Source: a bacterium (GTDB lineage: Bacteria > Margulisbacteria > Marinamargulisbacteria > JABIPA01). Taken from it: a stretch of 38,249 bases of DNA. Position numbers and translations under genes: made by a program. Positions 1 to 9,656 of this stretch are shown piece by piece. The DNA lies in the NCBI GenBank assembly GCA_018699495.1, contig JABIQV010000166.1, forward strand, positions 1 through 38,249. The letters are read 5' to 3'. Position 1 is the stretch's first letter; each line of letters starts with the position of its first letter. Below the pieces are notes generated by a model, which saw only the letters and a program-made list of their open reading frames with translations, searched no databases and was not told where the DNA came from.

Positions 1-674
1 CCTTATTATTATCTATTTCATCATTAATTTTAATTCTAGGAATAACTTTGCCGTTAGGTCTTATTTCTGGTGCGAAAAAAGATAGTTTTTTCGATAATTT
101 TGTCCTGATTTTTTCATTTATTGGTCTATCAATCCCGACATTCTGGCTTGGACTTATGTTGATTTTGGGATTTTCATTAAGACTAAATATTTTGCCAACA
201 TCTGGGTTTATGGACCCTCAACTTTCTGATGCTACGTTGTGGGTTCAAATCATTGATATATCGAAACACCTAGCCCTTCCTTTACTAACTATTGTTATCG
301 GAGGTCTCGCTAGTCTTACCAGATACCATAGATTTGGAATCATTAAAATACTAAGCCAAGATTATATTCTGGCAGCAAAGGCAAGAGGAATTTCAAAAAC
401 AAAATTGCTTTTTATTCACGCATTTAAAAATGCATCTATTCCTATTATTACGATTCTTGGATTAAGTTTACCTGGTCTTATTGGAGGATCTTTCGTCATC
501 GAATATATTTTTTCATGGCCAGGAATGGGGCAACTTGGTATCTCTTCCATTTTTTCTCGAGACTACCCCGTTATTATGGGTTCTATCGTCTTCTCATCTA
601 TTTTAATTATTCTAGGAAACTTACTTGCAGATATCGCCTACACCTACGCTGACCCTAGAATTAGCCTAAAATGA
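1..674 (+). CDS. dppB: Dpp/Opp-type peptide ABC transporter permease (DppB-like), 5'-truncated by the window edge
   Basis: The reading frame is open upstream of the listed ATG at 48 to the window start (LLLSISSLILILGITLPLGLISGAKK...). BPD_transp_1-like 'AKARGISKTKLLFIHAFKNASIPIITILGLSLPGLIGGSFVIEYIFSWPGMGQLG'. Ends ATGA, overlapping the next gene. Confidence 0.9.
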   Translation, partial: LLLSISSLILILGITLPLGLISGAKKDSFFDNFVLIFSFIGLSIPTFWLGLMLILGFSLRLNILPTSGFMDPQLSDATLWVQIIDISKHLALPLLTIVIGGLASLTRYHRFGIIKILSQDYILAAKARGISKTKLLFIHAFKNASIPIITILGLSLPGLIGGSFVIEYIFSWPGMGQLGISSIFSRDYPVIMGSIVFSSILIILGNLLADIAYTYADPRISLK

Positions 675-1477
675 AACCATTATCCTTACTATCATTAATA
701 TTTCTAACAACCCTCGTTTTTTTTGCAATTTTCTTGCCATTCCTTTCAAATACAGACCCAAATACATTTAACCCAGATCTCATAGGAGATGCACTCGCTC
801 CCTCTTTAACCAATTGGTTTGGAACCGATGACCTAGGACGAGATTTATTTATTCGAACATTTTCAGGCGCAAAAATTTCTATTCTGGTCGCCGTCGTTTC
901 CGTAAGCATTTCCATAAGTATTGGACTTATATTAGGACTCATTTCAGGTTACAGTTCAAAAACCATAGACTCAATCTTAATGAGATTCGTTGATTTAATG
1001 ATGGCGATTCCAACTATATTTTTAATTTTAACCATTCAAGTCATCCTCACCCCAAGTATATGGAACGTAATGATTGTTATTGGTCTTACAAGCTGGATGG
1101 GCGTGACACGAATTGTTCGTGCAGAAGTTTTAAGTATACGGGAACAACTATTTATTACCGCTGCAAAAGCTAGAGGGATTTCAAATACAAAGCTACTCTT
1201 TAAACATATTTTACCCCATACTCTACCACCAGTGATTGTGGCGGCGACACTCGGAATGGGTTCCGCAATTTTAACAGAATCCGTTTTAAGCTTTCTTGGA
1301 CTAGGCGTTCAACCACCTAATGCAAGTTGGGGAAATATGTTGGATAATAGCTTAGGTTATATGAGAGACTCTCCTTGGATGGCAATCGTACCCGGTACAT
1401 TTATTACGTTAACGGTACTTGCCTTAAATATTTTAGGTGATGACTGTCGTGCAAAATTTAACCCAAAAGAAACTTAA
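671..1477 (+). CDS. dppC: Dpp/Opp-type peptide ABC transporter permease (DppC-like)
   Basis: 'NWFGTDDLGRDLFIRTFSGAKISILVAVVSV', EAA-like 'ITAAKARGISNTKLLFKHILPHTLPPVIVAATLGMGSAILTESVLSFLGLGVQPP'; ATGA overlap with the preceding gene. Confidence 0.93.
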   Translation: MKPLSLLSLIFLTTLVFFAIFLPFLSNTDPNTFNPDLIGDALAPSLTNWFGTDDLGRDLFIRTFSGAKISILVAVVSVSISISIGLILGLISGYSSKTIDSILMRFVDLMMAIPTIFLILTIQVILTPSIWNVMIVIGLTSWMGVTRIVRAEVLSIREQLFITAAKARGISNTKLLFKHILPHTLPPVIVAATLGMGSAILTESVLSFLGLGVQPPNASWGNMLDNSLGYMRDSPWMAIVPGTFITLTVLALNILGDDCRAKFNPKET

Positions 1478-1480
1478 CTT

Positions 1481-2461
1481 ATGCTAAAAGTAAAAAATTT
1501 AACGACTATTTTCAAAACAGATAAAAACACGGTTACAGCTGTAGATGATATTTCTTTTGACGTTCCCGAAAACTCAACAATAGGCTTAGTAGGAGAATCT
1601 GGTTCAGGAAAAAGCGTAACGGCACTGTCAATCTTGCAACTCCTTTCCTCAAATGGAAAAACAACAAAAGGAAAGGTTCTATGGAAAGGAAAAGATTTAT
1701 TGGCATCTCCCGAAAAAAGTCTTCAATCTATAAGAGGCAAAGAAATCGGTCTAATATTTCAAAATCCGTTAGCAGCACTCAACCCTGTTTTTACGATTGG
1801 GAACCAACTAACAGAAACAATACGCCTTCATAATCCAGAACTATCTAACCTAAACGCCTTAGAAAAAGCAGAAATCCTTCTCACAGAAGTTAATATTCCA
1901 GACGCAAAAAAACGATTAAACGATTACCCTCATCAATTTTCTCTCGGAATGTGTCAACGAATCATGATTGCAATAACAATCGCAATGAATCCAAAATTAC
2001 TTATCGCAGATGAACCAACCGCCTCTTTAGATGTAACCATTCAAGCCCAAATTCTTCATCTTTTAAATGAACTCAAAGTAAAAAATAAAATGTCCATATT
2101 TCTCATTTCTCATGATTTAGGCGTCATTGCTCAACATTGTGACTACGTGTTGATAATGTACCTAGGAAAAATAGTCGAAAGTGGCACGCCAATAGATATT
2201 TTTAAATCGCCACAACACCCTTATACTCAAGCTCTAATAAATTCCATCCCTAATCCAGACCCATCTATAAAAAAAGAAACAACGCTATTAACTGGAGATA
2301 TACCAAGCCCTCTAAATATCCCAACTGGATGCCGCTTTCATACGAGATGCCCAAAAGCATTCGATACATGCAAACTAAAAGAACCCATATTCCAAAATCA
2401 TTTAGAAAGTTCTAAAACATCTAAAGTTGCCTGCCATTTATTCGAAAACAATCTAAAATAG
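1481..2461 (+). CDS. dppD: Peptide ABC transporter ATP-binding protein (DppD/OppD-like)
   Basis: Walker A 'GESGSGKS', Walker B 'LLIADEPTASLD', C-terminal oligopeptide/dipeptide domain 'PTGCRFHTRCPKAFDTC'. Confidence 0.95.
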   Translation: MLKVKNLTTIFKTDKNTVTAVDDISFDVPENSTIGLVGESGSGKSVTALSILQLLSSNGKTTKGKVLWKGKDLLASPEKSLQSIRGKEIGLIFQNPLAALNPVFTIGNQLTETIRLHNPELSNLNALEKAEILLTEVNIPDAKKRLNDYPHQFSLGMCQRIMIAITIAMNPKLLIADEPTASLDVTIQAQILHLLNELKVKNKMSIFLISHDLGVIAQHCDYVLIMYLGKIVESGTPIDIFKSPQHPYTQALINSIPNPDPSIKKETTLLTGDIPSPLNIPTGCRFHTRCPKAFDTCKLKEPIFQNHLESSKTSKVACHLFENNLK

Positions 2462-2521
2462 GTCTCTTTTACAAGGTCTCTGCTGGACCTCCAGAATATT
2501 TTTCGTTATTCTCAAAATAAA

Positions 2522-3511
2522 ATGAGCATCTTAAAAAAACGATTAGTTAGCGGGATCCAACCAACCGGTCAAATGCATCTTGGAAATTACCTAGGCGCAA
2601 TACAAAACTGGGTAGACTTACAAAACAAGTATGAGTCTTTTTTAATGATCGCGGATCTGCATTCTCTAACCACTCTGTATGAAGGAACATCATCGTTAAA
2701 ATCCAATAAAATGGAATTGGCCTTAGACTTACTTGCTTCAGGTATCGACCCTGAAAAATGCTGTTTTTACTTTCAATCAGACATTAAAGAGCACTCCGAA
2801 TTACACCTGATTTTATCGATGTTAACCCCAATCCCCTGGCTTACACGCGTCCCAAATTACAAAGGGAAAATTGAGGAATTAAAAGAAAAAAACTTAGATA
2901 CGTACGGATTTTTAGGCTATCCCGTATTAATGGCTGCCGATATATTACTTTATAAAGCGCAAACCGTTCCCGTTGGTCACGACCAAATTCCTCATCTCGA
3001 ATTAACAAGAGAAATTGCTAGACGATTTAACCATCTATATGGGGATGTATTTCCTATTCCCGAAGAAATTTTAACCAAACACCCGGTTGTCATAGGAACT
3101 GACGGTAAAAAAATGTCAAAATCTTACAATAATACGATTCCAATAAATAGCTCTTCAGAAGATATAACAAAACTATCTATGAAAATGATTACGGACCCTA
3201 ATCGTATCAAACGAACAGATCCTGGCAATCCCGAGATCTGCCCTGTATTTTCGTTCCAAAAAATATATAATTCGCCAGACAGAGTCCAAGAAATCGAAAC
3301 CCTTTGCAAAAAAGGAGAAATTGGATGCGTTCAATGCAAAAAAGAAATGGGCTCCTTAATAGGAGATTCCCTTTCAGACTTCCGAGAAAAACGTTCCGAA
3401 CTCAAGTCAAACAAAAAAAATGTTGAAGAAATATTACGAGACGGACAACTCAAAGCAAAAAAAACTGCCTCAGAAACAATGAAAGAAGTAAAAAACGCAC
3501 TAAAATTATGA
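2522..3511 (+). CDS. trpS: Tryptophanyl-tRNA synthetase
   Basis: N-terminal 'SGIQPTGQMHLGNYLGAI' (HIGH-type motif), 'GTDGKKMSKSYNNTI' (KMSKS), class I TrpRS length of 329 aa. Confidence 0.97.
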   Translation: MSILKKRLVSGIQPTGQMHLGNYLGAIQNWVDLQNKYESFLMIADLHSLTTLYEGTSSLKSNKMELALDLLASGIDPEKCCFYFQSDIKEHSELHLILSMLTPIPWLTRVPNYKGKIEELKEKNLDTYGFLGYPVLMAADILLYKAQTVPVGHDQIPHLELTREIARRFNHLYGDVFPIPEEILTKHPVVIGTDGKKMSKSYNNTIPINSSSEDITKLSMKMITDPNRIKRTDPGNPEICPVFSFQKIYNSPDRVQEIETLCKKGEIGCVQCKKEMGSLIGDSLSDFREKRSELKSNKKNVEEILRDGQLKAKKTASETMKEVKNALKL

Positions 3512-5754
3512 ATATTTTTAAAGCAAAAAACAAAAAGAAATCCATCCCTAACAATTTTTCAACGTTCCACTATGACCTATTAAAAAACATACCCATTAAA
3601 TCGAAATATCAATTATTTCTAGATTCAATTGGAAAAAAAAATAGAATTTTATTATTTACTCACAAACTTACGTCATGGCCCTTTTGGATAAAATCTCAAT
3701 TAAACCCTTCGAGCGCTTACTACCAATCTCAATCTAATCCAACACTATTAAATAATGACTGTTTTAGAAATTGGACAAAATTAAAAACAAATACTCTTGA
3801 AAAAGCAATTTTAATCGACCCAAAAGGCCTCATTAGCTTTGGTCCATTTTTATGGTCCATTGACTTTCAAATTCTAGACAATAAAAAGAAAGCATTTCGT
3901 TCGTCTGAATGTGAATCCATTTCCCAAAAACTTAATACAGAAACAGGGTGCCTAGAAACACATTATGACGTCGAGTTTTTTACTGCCATCTGCTCCGTTT
4001 GTCCATCCACTTCAACTTCAGATATTCTTCTTAAAGTAAGCATTTTACAAAAATCCACCCACCAAAGAATTGATTCCAATTCTAAAAATGAACTCATAAT
4101 CAATATTAAACCTTTCTCTCCAGAGGGCGCTGGATCTATTGATACAATCCAATATCTTTCAAGCCACGCATTAGTCATAAATAAGAATCACATCATTCAA
4201 CCAAAAACGCCTCCAAAAAATGTCGTCTGTGGAAATTACGAAACATGCCAAGAATTCGAAATTTCAAAAACAATTGAAATGCTTCTATCGGCACATTGTT
4301 CATTAAAAATGTCGGGCGCATTTCTAAGCTATCCATTACATGACACTAAAAAAAATGACTTTCATTTTTCAATTACCCCCGCAGATAAAAAAAAGTTGTC
4401 TAATGACCAAAAATTAGAAACCATTGTTCCTGATTTTGAAGAAACATTAGAAAAAAACAAAGAGTATTACAGTCTAATACAACAAAAATATACTAGTTTT
4501 CAATTACCTGATATAGCAATGACTTCTTTACTCAAAAAGTCACTTTTTCATCTCTCAAACTTAGCATCTCTCAAAGAATTTGAAATGATTCAATCTATCC
4601 CAACTTCTAAGGGAATAGAAATCCCTCAACTCATAAATGCTTTAAATAATTCAGGTCAAAAAGATCTATCAAAAAAACTGGTTTTTGATTTTGTAACGTC
4701 CGTAAGCACAACTGAGAAACAAACCGAATTCAATCCAATTATGATTAAAACTATCTTAGACACCTATTATGTTTCAAATGACAAATCATTGTTAACCGAC
4801 ACATATACATACGTAAAAAAACAAGTCGAAAAAATTGAAACACACAGCACCTCATACACAACTATTTTAGACCCTAGTTTTGAGAAATCACTTTGGTCGC
4901 TATCAGGTCTTGAATCCTCCATAAAAATTGCATCCATATTAGAAAAACCATCGCAAAAATCGTATTTTCAAGGAATTACAACAAAGTTAGCATCCCATAT
5001 TTTTGACCAATTAAAAAATTTTTCAATCCAAAAATCACACGTCGTAACACCGGTCTTATTAAATCTTTTAGACTTGGTATACCCCTTAAATCTAGTCAAC
5101 GCAAATGATTCAATAATAGACACCCTTTTAACCCACCTTAAAAAGAATTTATTTTATAAAGACAAAGTATTTAACACCTCATTTCCTAACGGCTTTCCAA
5201 TTCTACAAAACTTTCAACTCGCACAACTATTATTAGAACGGAAACAAAATACATGCTTTTCAATTTTACAGTGGATACAAGGAAAAACCCTCGAAACAGG
5301 TAGTTGGCCAGACACTGTTCATCCTATTTCGGAAGGTGGCAGCGCAGGAAGTGGTCATAGTTTAACGGCATCGGCCGAATATGTATCATTTATTAGAAAT
5401 TGCATTTTAAACGATAAAACAAAAAAGTTAATTTTATTTCCGTTTCTTTCAGAAAAAATACTTCCTAAATTTGGGTCCCCTCTTATTCTAAAAAATGCGC
5501 CTACAAAATTTGGTCCCGTATCCATATTACTAGAAAAAGTCGGCGACCAATATAAACTAGAAATTGAATCAAACTTCCATAAACCCCCTATCTCCGTCAC
5601 GATTTGTTTCCCAAAAAAAATTAAAACAATTTTGTACAAAGGAAAAGAGACGCTCAATAACTCTTCTTACTTCGACATACCACACAACCAAACATTCACA
5701 TCTCTATTCTTCACACCAGACCAACAAGATGAATTAAACGAACCAGATAAATAA
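3508..5754 (+). CDS. Large uncharacterised protein with a probable six-hairpin ((alpha/alpha)6) glycosidase-like C-terminal half
   Basis: ATGA overlap with trpS. C-terminal 'TGSWPDTVHPISEGGSAGSGHSLTASAEYVSFIRN' followed by a beta-sandwich-like tail 'LILKNAPTKFGPVSILLEKVGDQYKLEIESN', resembling catalytic-toroid glycosidase relatives; no definite family assignment. Confidence 0.5.
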   Translation: MNIFKAKNKKKSIPNNFSTFHYDLLKNIPIKSKYQLFLDSIGKKNRILLFTHKLTSWPFWIKSQLNPSSAYYQSQSNPTLLNNDCFRNWTKLKTNTLEKAILIDPKGLISFGPFLWSIDFQILDNKKKAFRSSECESISQKLNTETGCLETHYDVEFFTAICSVCPSTSTSDILLKVSILQKSTHQRIDSNSKNELIINIKPFSPEGAGSIDTIQYLSSHALVINKNHIIQPKTPPKNVVCGNYETCQEFEISKTIEMLLSAHCSLKMSGAFLSYPLHDTKKNDFHFSITPADKKKLSNDQKLETIVPDFEETLEKNKEYYSLIQQKYTSFQLPDIAMTSLLKKSLFHLSNLASLKEFEMIQSIPTSKGIEIPQLINALNNSGQKDLSKKLVFDFVTSVSTTEKQTEFNPIMIKTILDTYYVSNDKSLLTDTYTYVKKQVEKIETHSTSYTTILDPSFEKSLWSLSGLESSIKIASILEKPSQKSYFQGITTKLASHIFDQLKNFSIQKSHVVTPVLLNLLDLVYPLNLVNANDSIIDTLLTHLKKNLFYKDKVFNTSFPNGFPILQNFQLAQLLLERKQNTCFSILQWIQGKTLETGSWPDTVHPISEGGSAGSGHSLTASAEYVSFIRNCILNDKTKKLILFPFLSEKILPKFGSPLILKNAPTKFGPVSILLEKVGDQYKLEIESNFHKPPISVTICFPKKIKTILYKGKETLNNSSYFDIPHNQTFTSLFFTPDQQDELNEPDK

Positions 5755-5776
5755 ACAAGGGATATACACAAAACAT

Positions 5777-7153
5777 ATGAAACCATCAATTACACTTCGT
5801 CAATACGACACAATCAAACTTAAAATAGAAAAAATTGTCTACCAGGGATGGGGAATGGGTCGTCTGTCAAATTTTGTAATTTTCGTGCCAAATACATTAC
5901 CCGGAGATTATGTATCAGCAAAAATTATAAAAAAAAGAAAATCTTGGGCACAGGCCGTATGTCTTGAAATTATTGAACAATCTGAATTTAGAGAGAAAGC
6001 AATCTGCGACAAATATGGTCTTTGTGGTGGTTGTCAAATCTTAGACGTCTCATATGAAAATCAAATTAAACTGAAACACAAAATTTTAGATGACTGTTTC
6101 ACAACATTCCTTCCCGAAGAAAAAGGAAAAACAAAGCCATTTATTCAATCCCCTCAATCAATTTACTACCGAAATAAAATGGAATTCTCATTTGGAACAT
6201 CTGATATCGACAAAAATAAAATAACTATCGGGCAAAAAAAACGAGGCGATTTTAGTACAATAATTCCTTTAAACAAATGTTATCTCATGTCAGACATTTC
6301 CAGTAAAATACTAGGCTGGACTCAATCATTTTTCACCGAAACAGACCTAACCAGTTGGTGTCCCACCACCCATAAAGGAATTCTAAGACACCTAATAATC
6401 AAGCGAACAAAAAACGATGAGCAATACCTAATAAATTTATCTGTAAATGATGACCCAACCCCACTTTATTCGCGTTACGCAAAACAACTACAAGAAACAT
6501 TTAAAGAAGTCACATCCGTATATTTAAGTTCAAACAAAGAGATATCTGACACCGCCTTTTCAAAATCGATCACCCATTTATCCGGAAACCCATTTTTAGA
6601 AGAATCTCTTGGACCATTAACCGTGCGGTTATCGCCACTCTCTTTCTTCCAAACAAACGCACTGCTCTTTGAAGCGCTATACACAGCTGTCTCCAATCAA
6701 GTCCCTCTTTCCAAAAACGATACCGTTATGGATTTATATTGTGGGACAGGAACTATCGGTCTATTTTTAGCCTCAAAAGTTAAGAAAGTAATTGGAATAG
6801 AAGAAAATCCAGCTGCAATAGAAGACGCAAAAATAAATGCTTCCCAAAATAATATTTCAAATATCGAATTCATGTGCGGACGAGTTAAAAATATTCTAAA
6901 ATTCAACACGTTTTCTCCAGACGTGATTGTTGTTGACCCTCCACGTTCCGGCATGGTTCCTAAAGCTCTAAAAAGAATTGGAGAAATCGAATGTCCTTAT
7001 ATTATTTATGTGTCTTGTAACCCTGTTACAATGGCTAGAGACATCAATGATCTAAAGGCTCATAACTATGTTTTACAATCGCTCCAACCTGTCGACATGT
7101 TTCCTAACACGTTCCATATGGAAACGATAAGCTTACTAAAGCGTATGAATTGA
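5777..7153 (+). CDS. rlmD: 23S rRNA (uracil-5-)-methyltransferase, RlmD/RumA family (Fe-S cluster type)
   Basis: N-terminal TRAM-like domain; 'CDKYGLCGGCQILDVSYENQIKLK' Fe-S cysteines; SAM motif 'DLYCGTGTIGLFLA'; 'VVDPPRSGM'; catalytic 'YVSCNPVTMARDI'. Confidence 0.9.
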   Translation: MKPSITLRQYDTIKLKIEKIVYQGWGMGRLSNFVIFVPNTLPGDYVSAKIIKKRKSWAQAVCLEIIEQSEFREKAICDKYGLCGGCQILDVSYENQIKLKHKILDDCFTTFLPEEKGKTKPFIQSPQSIYYRNKMEFSFGTSDIDKNKITIGQKKRGDFSTIIPLNKCYLMSDISSKILGWTQSFFTETDLTSWCPTTHKGILRHLIIKRTKNDEQYLINLSVNDDPTPLYSRYAKQLQETFKEVTSVYLSSNKEISDTAFSKSITHLSGNPFLEESLGPLTVRLSPLSFFQTNALLFEALYTAVSNQVPLSKNDTVMDLYCGTGTIGLFLASKVKKVIGIEENPAAIEDAKINASQNNISNIEFMCGRVKNILKFNTFSPDVIVVDPPRSGMVPKALKRIGEIECPYIIYVSCNPVTMARDINDLKAHNYVLQSLQPVDMFPNTFHMETISLLKRMN

Positions 7154-7234
7154 ACCATTTTACTATCTTAATATAATTAATTTCCTTTTATCAAATAAAG
7201 TTCATCATCAAAAAAAAATGATAAAGATAACGCC

Positions 7235-7272
7235 TAACGGGTCTATTTATACCCTTTCCCACAGACCCGTTA
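7235..7272. repeat. Inverted repeat with perfect 10-bp arms (TAACGGGTCT ... AGACCCGTTA, 18-nt loop) in the leader of the nhaC-like gene
   Basis: Read directly: taacgggtct-atttataccctttcccac-agacccgtta. No adjacent U-tract, so not a canonical intrinsic terminator. Confidence 0.6.
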
Positions 7273-7472
7273 CAAATACCGCGTGTGTTCATTAGCTCAT
7301 ACATACCTTGTTGAAATAGAAAACCAAAACCCAAACTCCCTTTATACATATCCTATTTTAAATCAAATCACCAAATTAAATGAAGCTAGACCCCGTATAT
7401 TTTTCTTGATACACTTTTTTTTTCACGTCTCAAAAATATAAATATAAATATCCTCGGAAGGACACCAAAATA

Positions 7473-9272
7473 ATGTCAGATACAGTTGCCAAAAATACAA
7501 ATTTTTTTAAGCCAGGTTTTATAAATCGAATATTAAGCCCAGCGTCGATATTCTTCGTAGTAAGTCTTTTATTGTCTTTCTACGTCGGTAAACACATTCC
7601 GCCTACTTGGTCCGTTTCGAAAACAAGCATTGATATGCATATAGACGCAAGTACCAACGATTATTGGTATACGTATAAAGGTAAAAAGAAAACAGTAAGT
7701 ACACCTGTTTCTATTTCTGATTCGTCACTCAACCCAGCCTCAATCGAGCAAGTAAATGAAGCTGGTGGAACCCCAATACAGTCTCAAATAGTTTATGAAT
7801 TAAAAATAATTAATGGAGTGGAAACAACACTTTATTACACACTTAAGTCTCAACGACATTGGGGATATTTTTCCTTTTTACCTGCGATTGTTGCTATAGT
7901 TTTATGCTGGCTAACACGAGCTCCATTTGCCGCCTTAGTTGGGGGAATATTTTCTGGGGCATTGTTACTTGGACTTTACGATGTAACAGAAGCCGTATTT
8001 GTACCAAGTTTTGCATCAAAAGGTGCCGCAGGAATTTTACTTTTATATCTCTTTTTATTAGGAGGGTTAATGGGAATTTGGTCCAAAACTGGAGCAGCTC
8101 AAGCATTTGCAGATTACATGACATTAAATTTTGTAAAAGGTCCTAAATCGGCACGACTCGTAGCATGGCTTCTTGGCGTCATTTTCTTTCAAGGAGGTAC
8201 GGTGAGTACAGTGCTTGTTGGAACAACTGTAAAACCCTTAGCCGATAAAGAACGAATCAGTCACGAAGAACTTGCATACATCGTTGACTCTACAGCGTCT
8301 CCTATTGCTTCTGTAATTGCATTCAATGCATGGCCAGGCTACATTCAATCATTTATCTACGTAGCAGGAATTTCATGGTTAGCCACAGAGCAAGCGAGAC
8401 TTGCTTTCTTTTTTGGAAGCGTTAAATATTCATTTTATAGTGCAATCGCCGTTCTTTTTACATTTTTACTATGTATCGACAAAGCGCCATTTATTGGTAA
8501 GAGAATGAAAAAAGCGATAAAGAGATCAAGAGAAACAGGCGCTCTAGATGCACCGGGTGCAGAACCCCTTAGTTCAAAAGAATTAAGTCAAGCAAGTTTG
8601 CCAAAAGGGTACACATCTCATGTAGCAGAATTTTTTGTCCCATTAATCGTTTTAATTGGAACATCACTCATCACTTATTTTATTGGAGGGTCTCCTCAGG
8701 TCAGACTAGCTTTCTCTCTTGCATTACTTGTAGCTATCGCATCTGCATTATTTAGAGGAATGAAACTTTCCGATTTAATGATAGGAATTGAAGATGGACT
8801 AAAAGGAGTGGTAGTCGGTGCAGCTGTCTTACTTTTAGCAATAACGATTGGAAACTTAAGCAAAGATGCAGGTGGTGGAATATTTTTAGTAGACCTACTA
8901 GGGGCAAAAATTCCTTTTTGGTTATTACCAGTAGCACTTCAGATATTAACAATGTTTATCGCATTTGCCACTGGAACAAGTTGGGGAACGTATGCGGTAG
9001 CCTTTCCATTAGCAATGCCATTAGCCTTCGCAGTTGCTTCAACACAAGGCGTTGAAAACTTAGTATTTTATATTTCGATATGTTTTGCAGCTGTTCTTAA
9101 TGGAAGTGTATATGGTGACCAATGTTCCCCTATCTCAGACACAACCATATTAAGTTCTCTAACTTGCGGATGTGATTTGATGGACCATGTTAAAACACAA
9201 ATTGTCCCGGCTTCATTTGCAGCAGGAATTGCTGGAATTGGGTGGACGGGCATGGTTCTTTTGTTTGCATAG
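7473..9272 (+). CDS. nhaC: NhaC-family Na+/H+ antiporter with an extra N-terminal extracytoplasmic segment
   Basis: Hallmark 'GSVYGDQCSPISDTTILSSLTCGCDLMDHVKTQ', multiple TM segments, 'GGTVSTVLVGTTVKPLADKERISHEELAYIVDSTASPI'. RBS-like GGAAGGA upstream of the ATG. Confidence 0.9.
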   Translation: MSDTVAKNTNFFKPGFINRILSPASIFFVVSLLLSFYVGKHIPPTWSVSKTSIDMHIDASTNDYWYTYKGKKKTVSTPVSISDSSLNPASIEQVNEAGGTPIQSQIVYELKIINGVETTLYYTLKSQRHWGYFSFLPAIVAIVLCWLTRAPFAALVGGIFSGALLLGLYDVTEAVFVPSFASKGAAGILLLYLFLLGGLMGIWSKTGAAQAFADYMTLNFVKGPKSARLVAWLLGVIFFQGGTVSTVLVGTTVKPLADKERISHEELAYIVDSTASPIASVIAFNAWPGYIQSFIYVAGISWLATEQARLAFFFGSVKYSFYSAIAVLFTFLLCIDKAPFIGKRMKKAIKRSRETGALDAPGAEPLSSKELSQASLPKGYTSHVAEFFVPLIVLIGTSLITYFIGGSPQVRLAFSLALLVAIASALFRGMKLSDLMIGIEDGLKGVVVGAAVLLLAITIGNLSKDAGGGIFLVDLLGAKIPFWLLPVALQILTMFIAFATGTSWGTYAVAFPLAMPLAFAVASTQGVENLVFYISICFAAVLNGSVYGDQCSPISDTTILSSLTCGCDLMDHVKTQIVPASFAAGIAGIGWTGMVLLFA

Positions 9273-9304
9273 AAAAAAGCTGAACGTACAATACAAAACC
9301 TGAA

Positions 9305-9345
9305 TTTTTGAGCATGACAATTCTGAAATTGTTGTGCTCAAAAAA
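9305..9345 (+). other. Long near-perfect RNA hairpin 3' of the nhaC-like gene (TTTTTGAGCATGACAATT-CTGA-AATTGTTGTGCTCAAAAA)
   Basis: About 18-bp stem with CTGA tetraloop. Two pairs are G.U wobbles on the + strand but would be C-A mismatches on the - strand, which favours a + strand RNA. Followed by an A-tract, not a U-tract. Confidence 0.5.
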
Positions 9346-9656
9346 AAAAAAATTAAACCCAAAGCTACGATTTCAACCATAATAAAAAACGTGAAAAATC
9401 TCAAAAACTAAATAAACATAAAATAAACAGCCCCTATTCCCAACTAGGAATTAAGTTTATTCACTATCTACCTAAGAAAATACCGTTTGACTTTTAATCC
9501 ATATTTTGATAAAATATAGGTCGCCTCTTATGATATTCATAAATCGAATTAAATAAAATGGATATCAAAAACAGCCAATTCATAAGTACATGAATTTTTT
9601 CCAAAAATAACTAACTAATATAGTTTAATAAATTTATCCAACCAAGGAGTTACACG

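Noticed and set aside
661-942. Antisense ORFs inside conserved genes (661-942, 3124-3309, 3963-4178, 6475-6696, 6697-6954, 7894-8124, 8752-8952, 9959-10195 and similar)
   Set aside because: Each is fully nested opposite a well-supported gene and has no recognisable domain.
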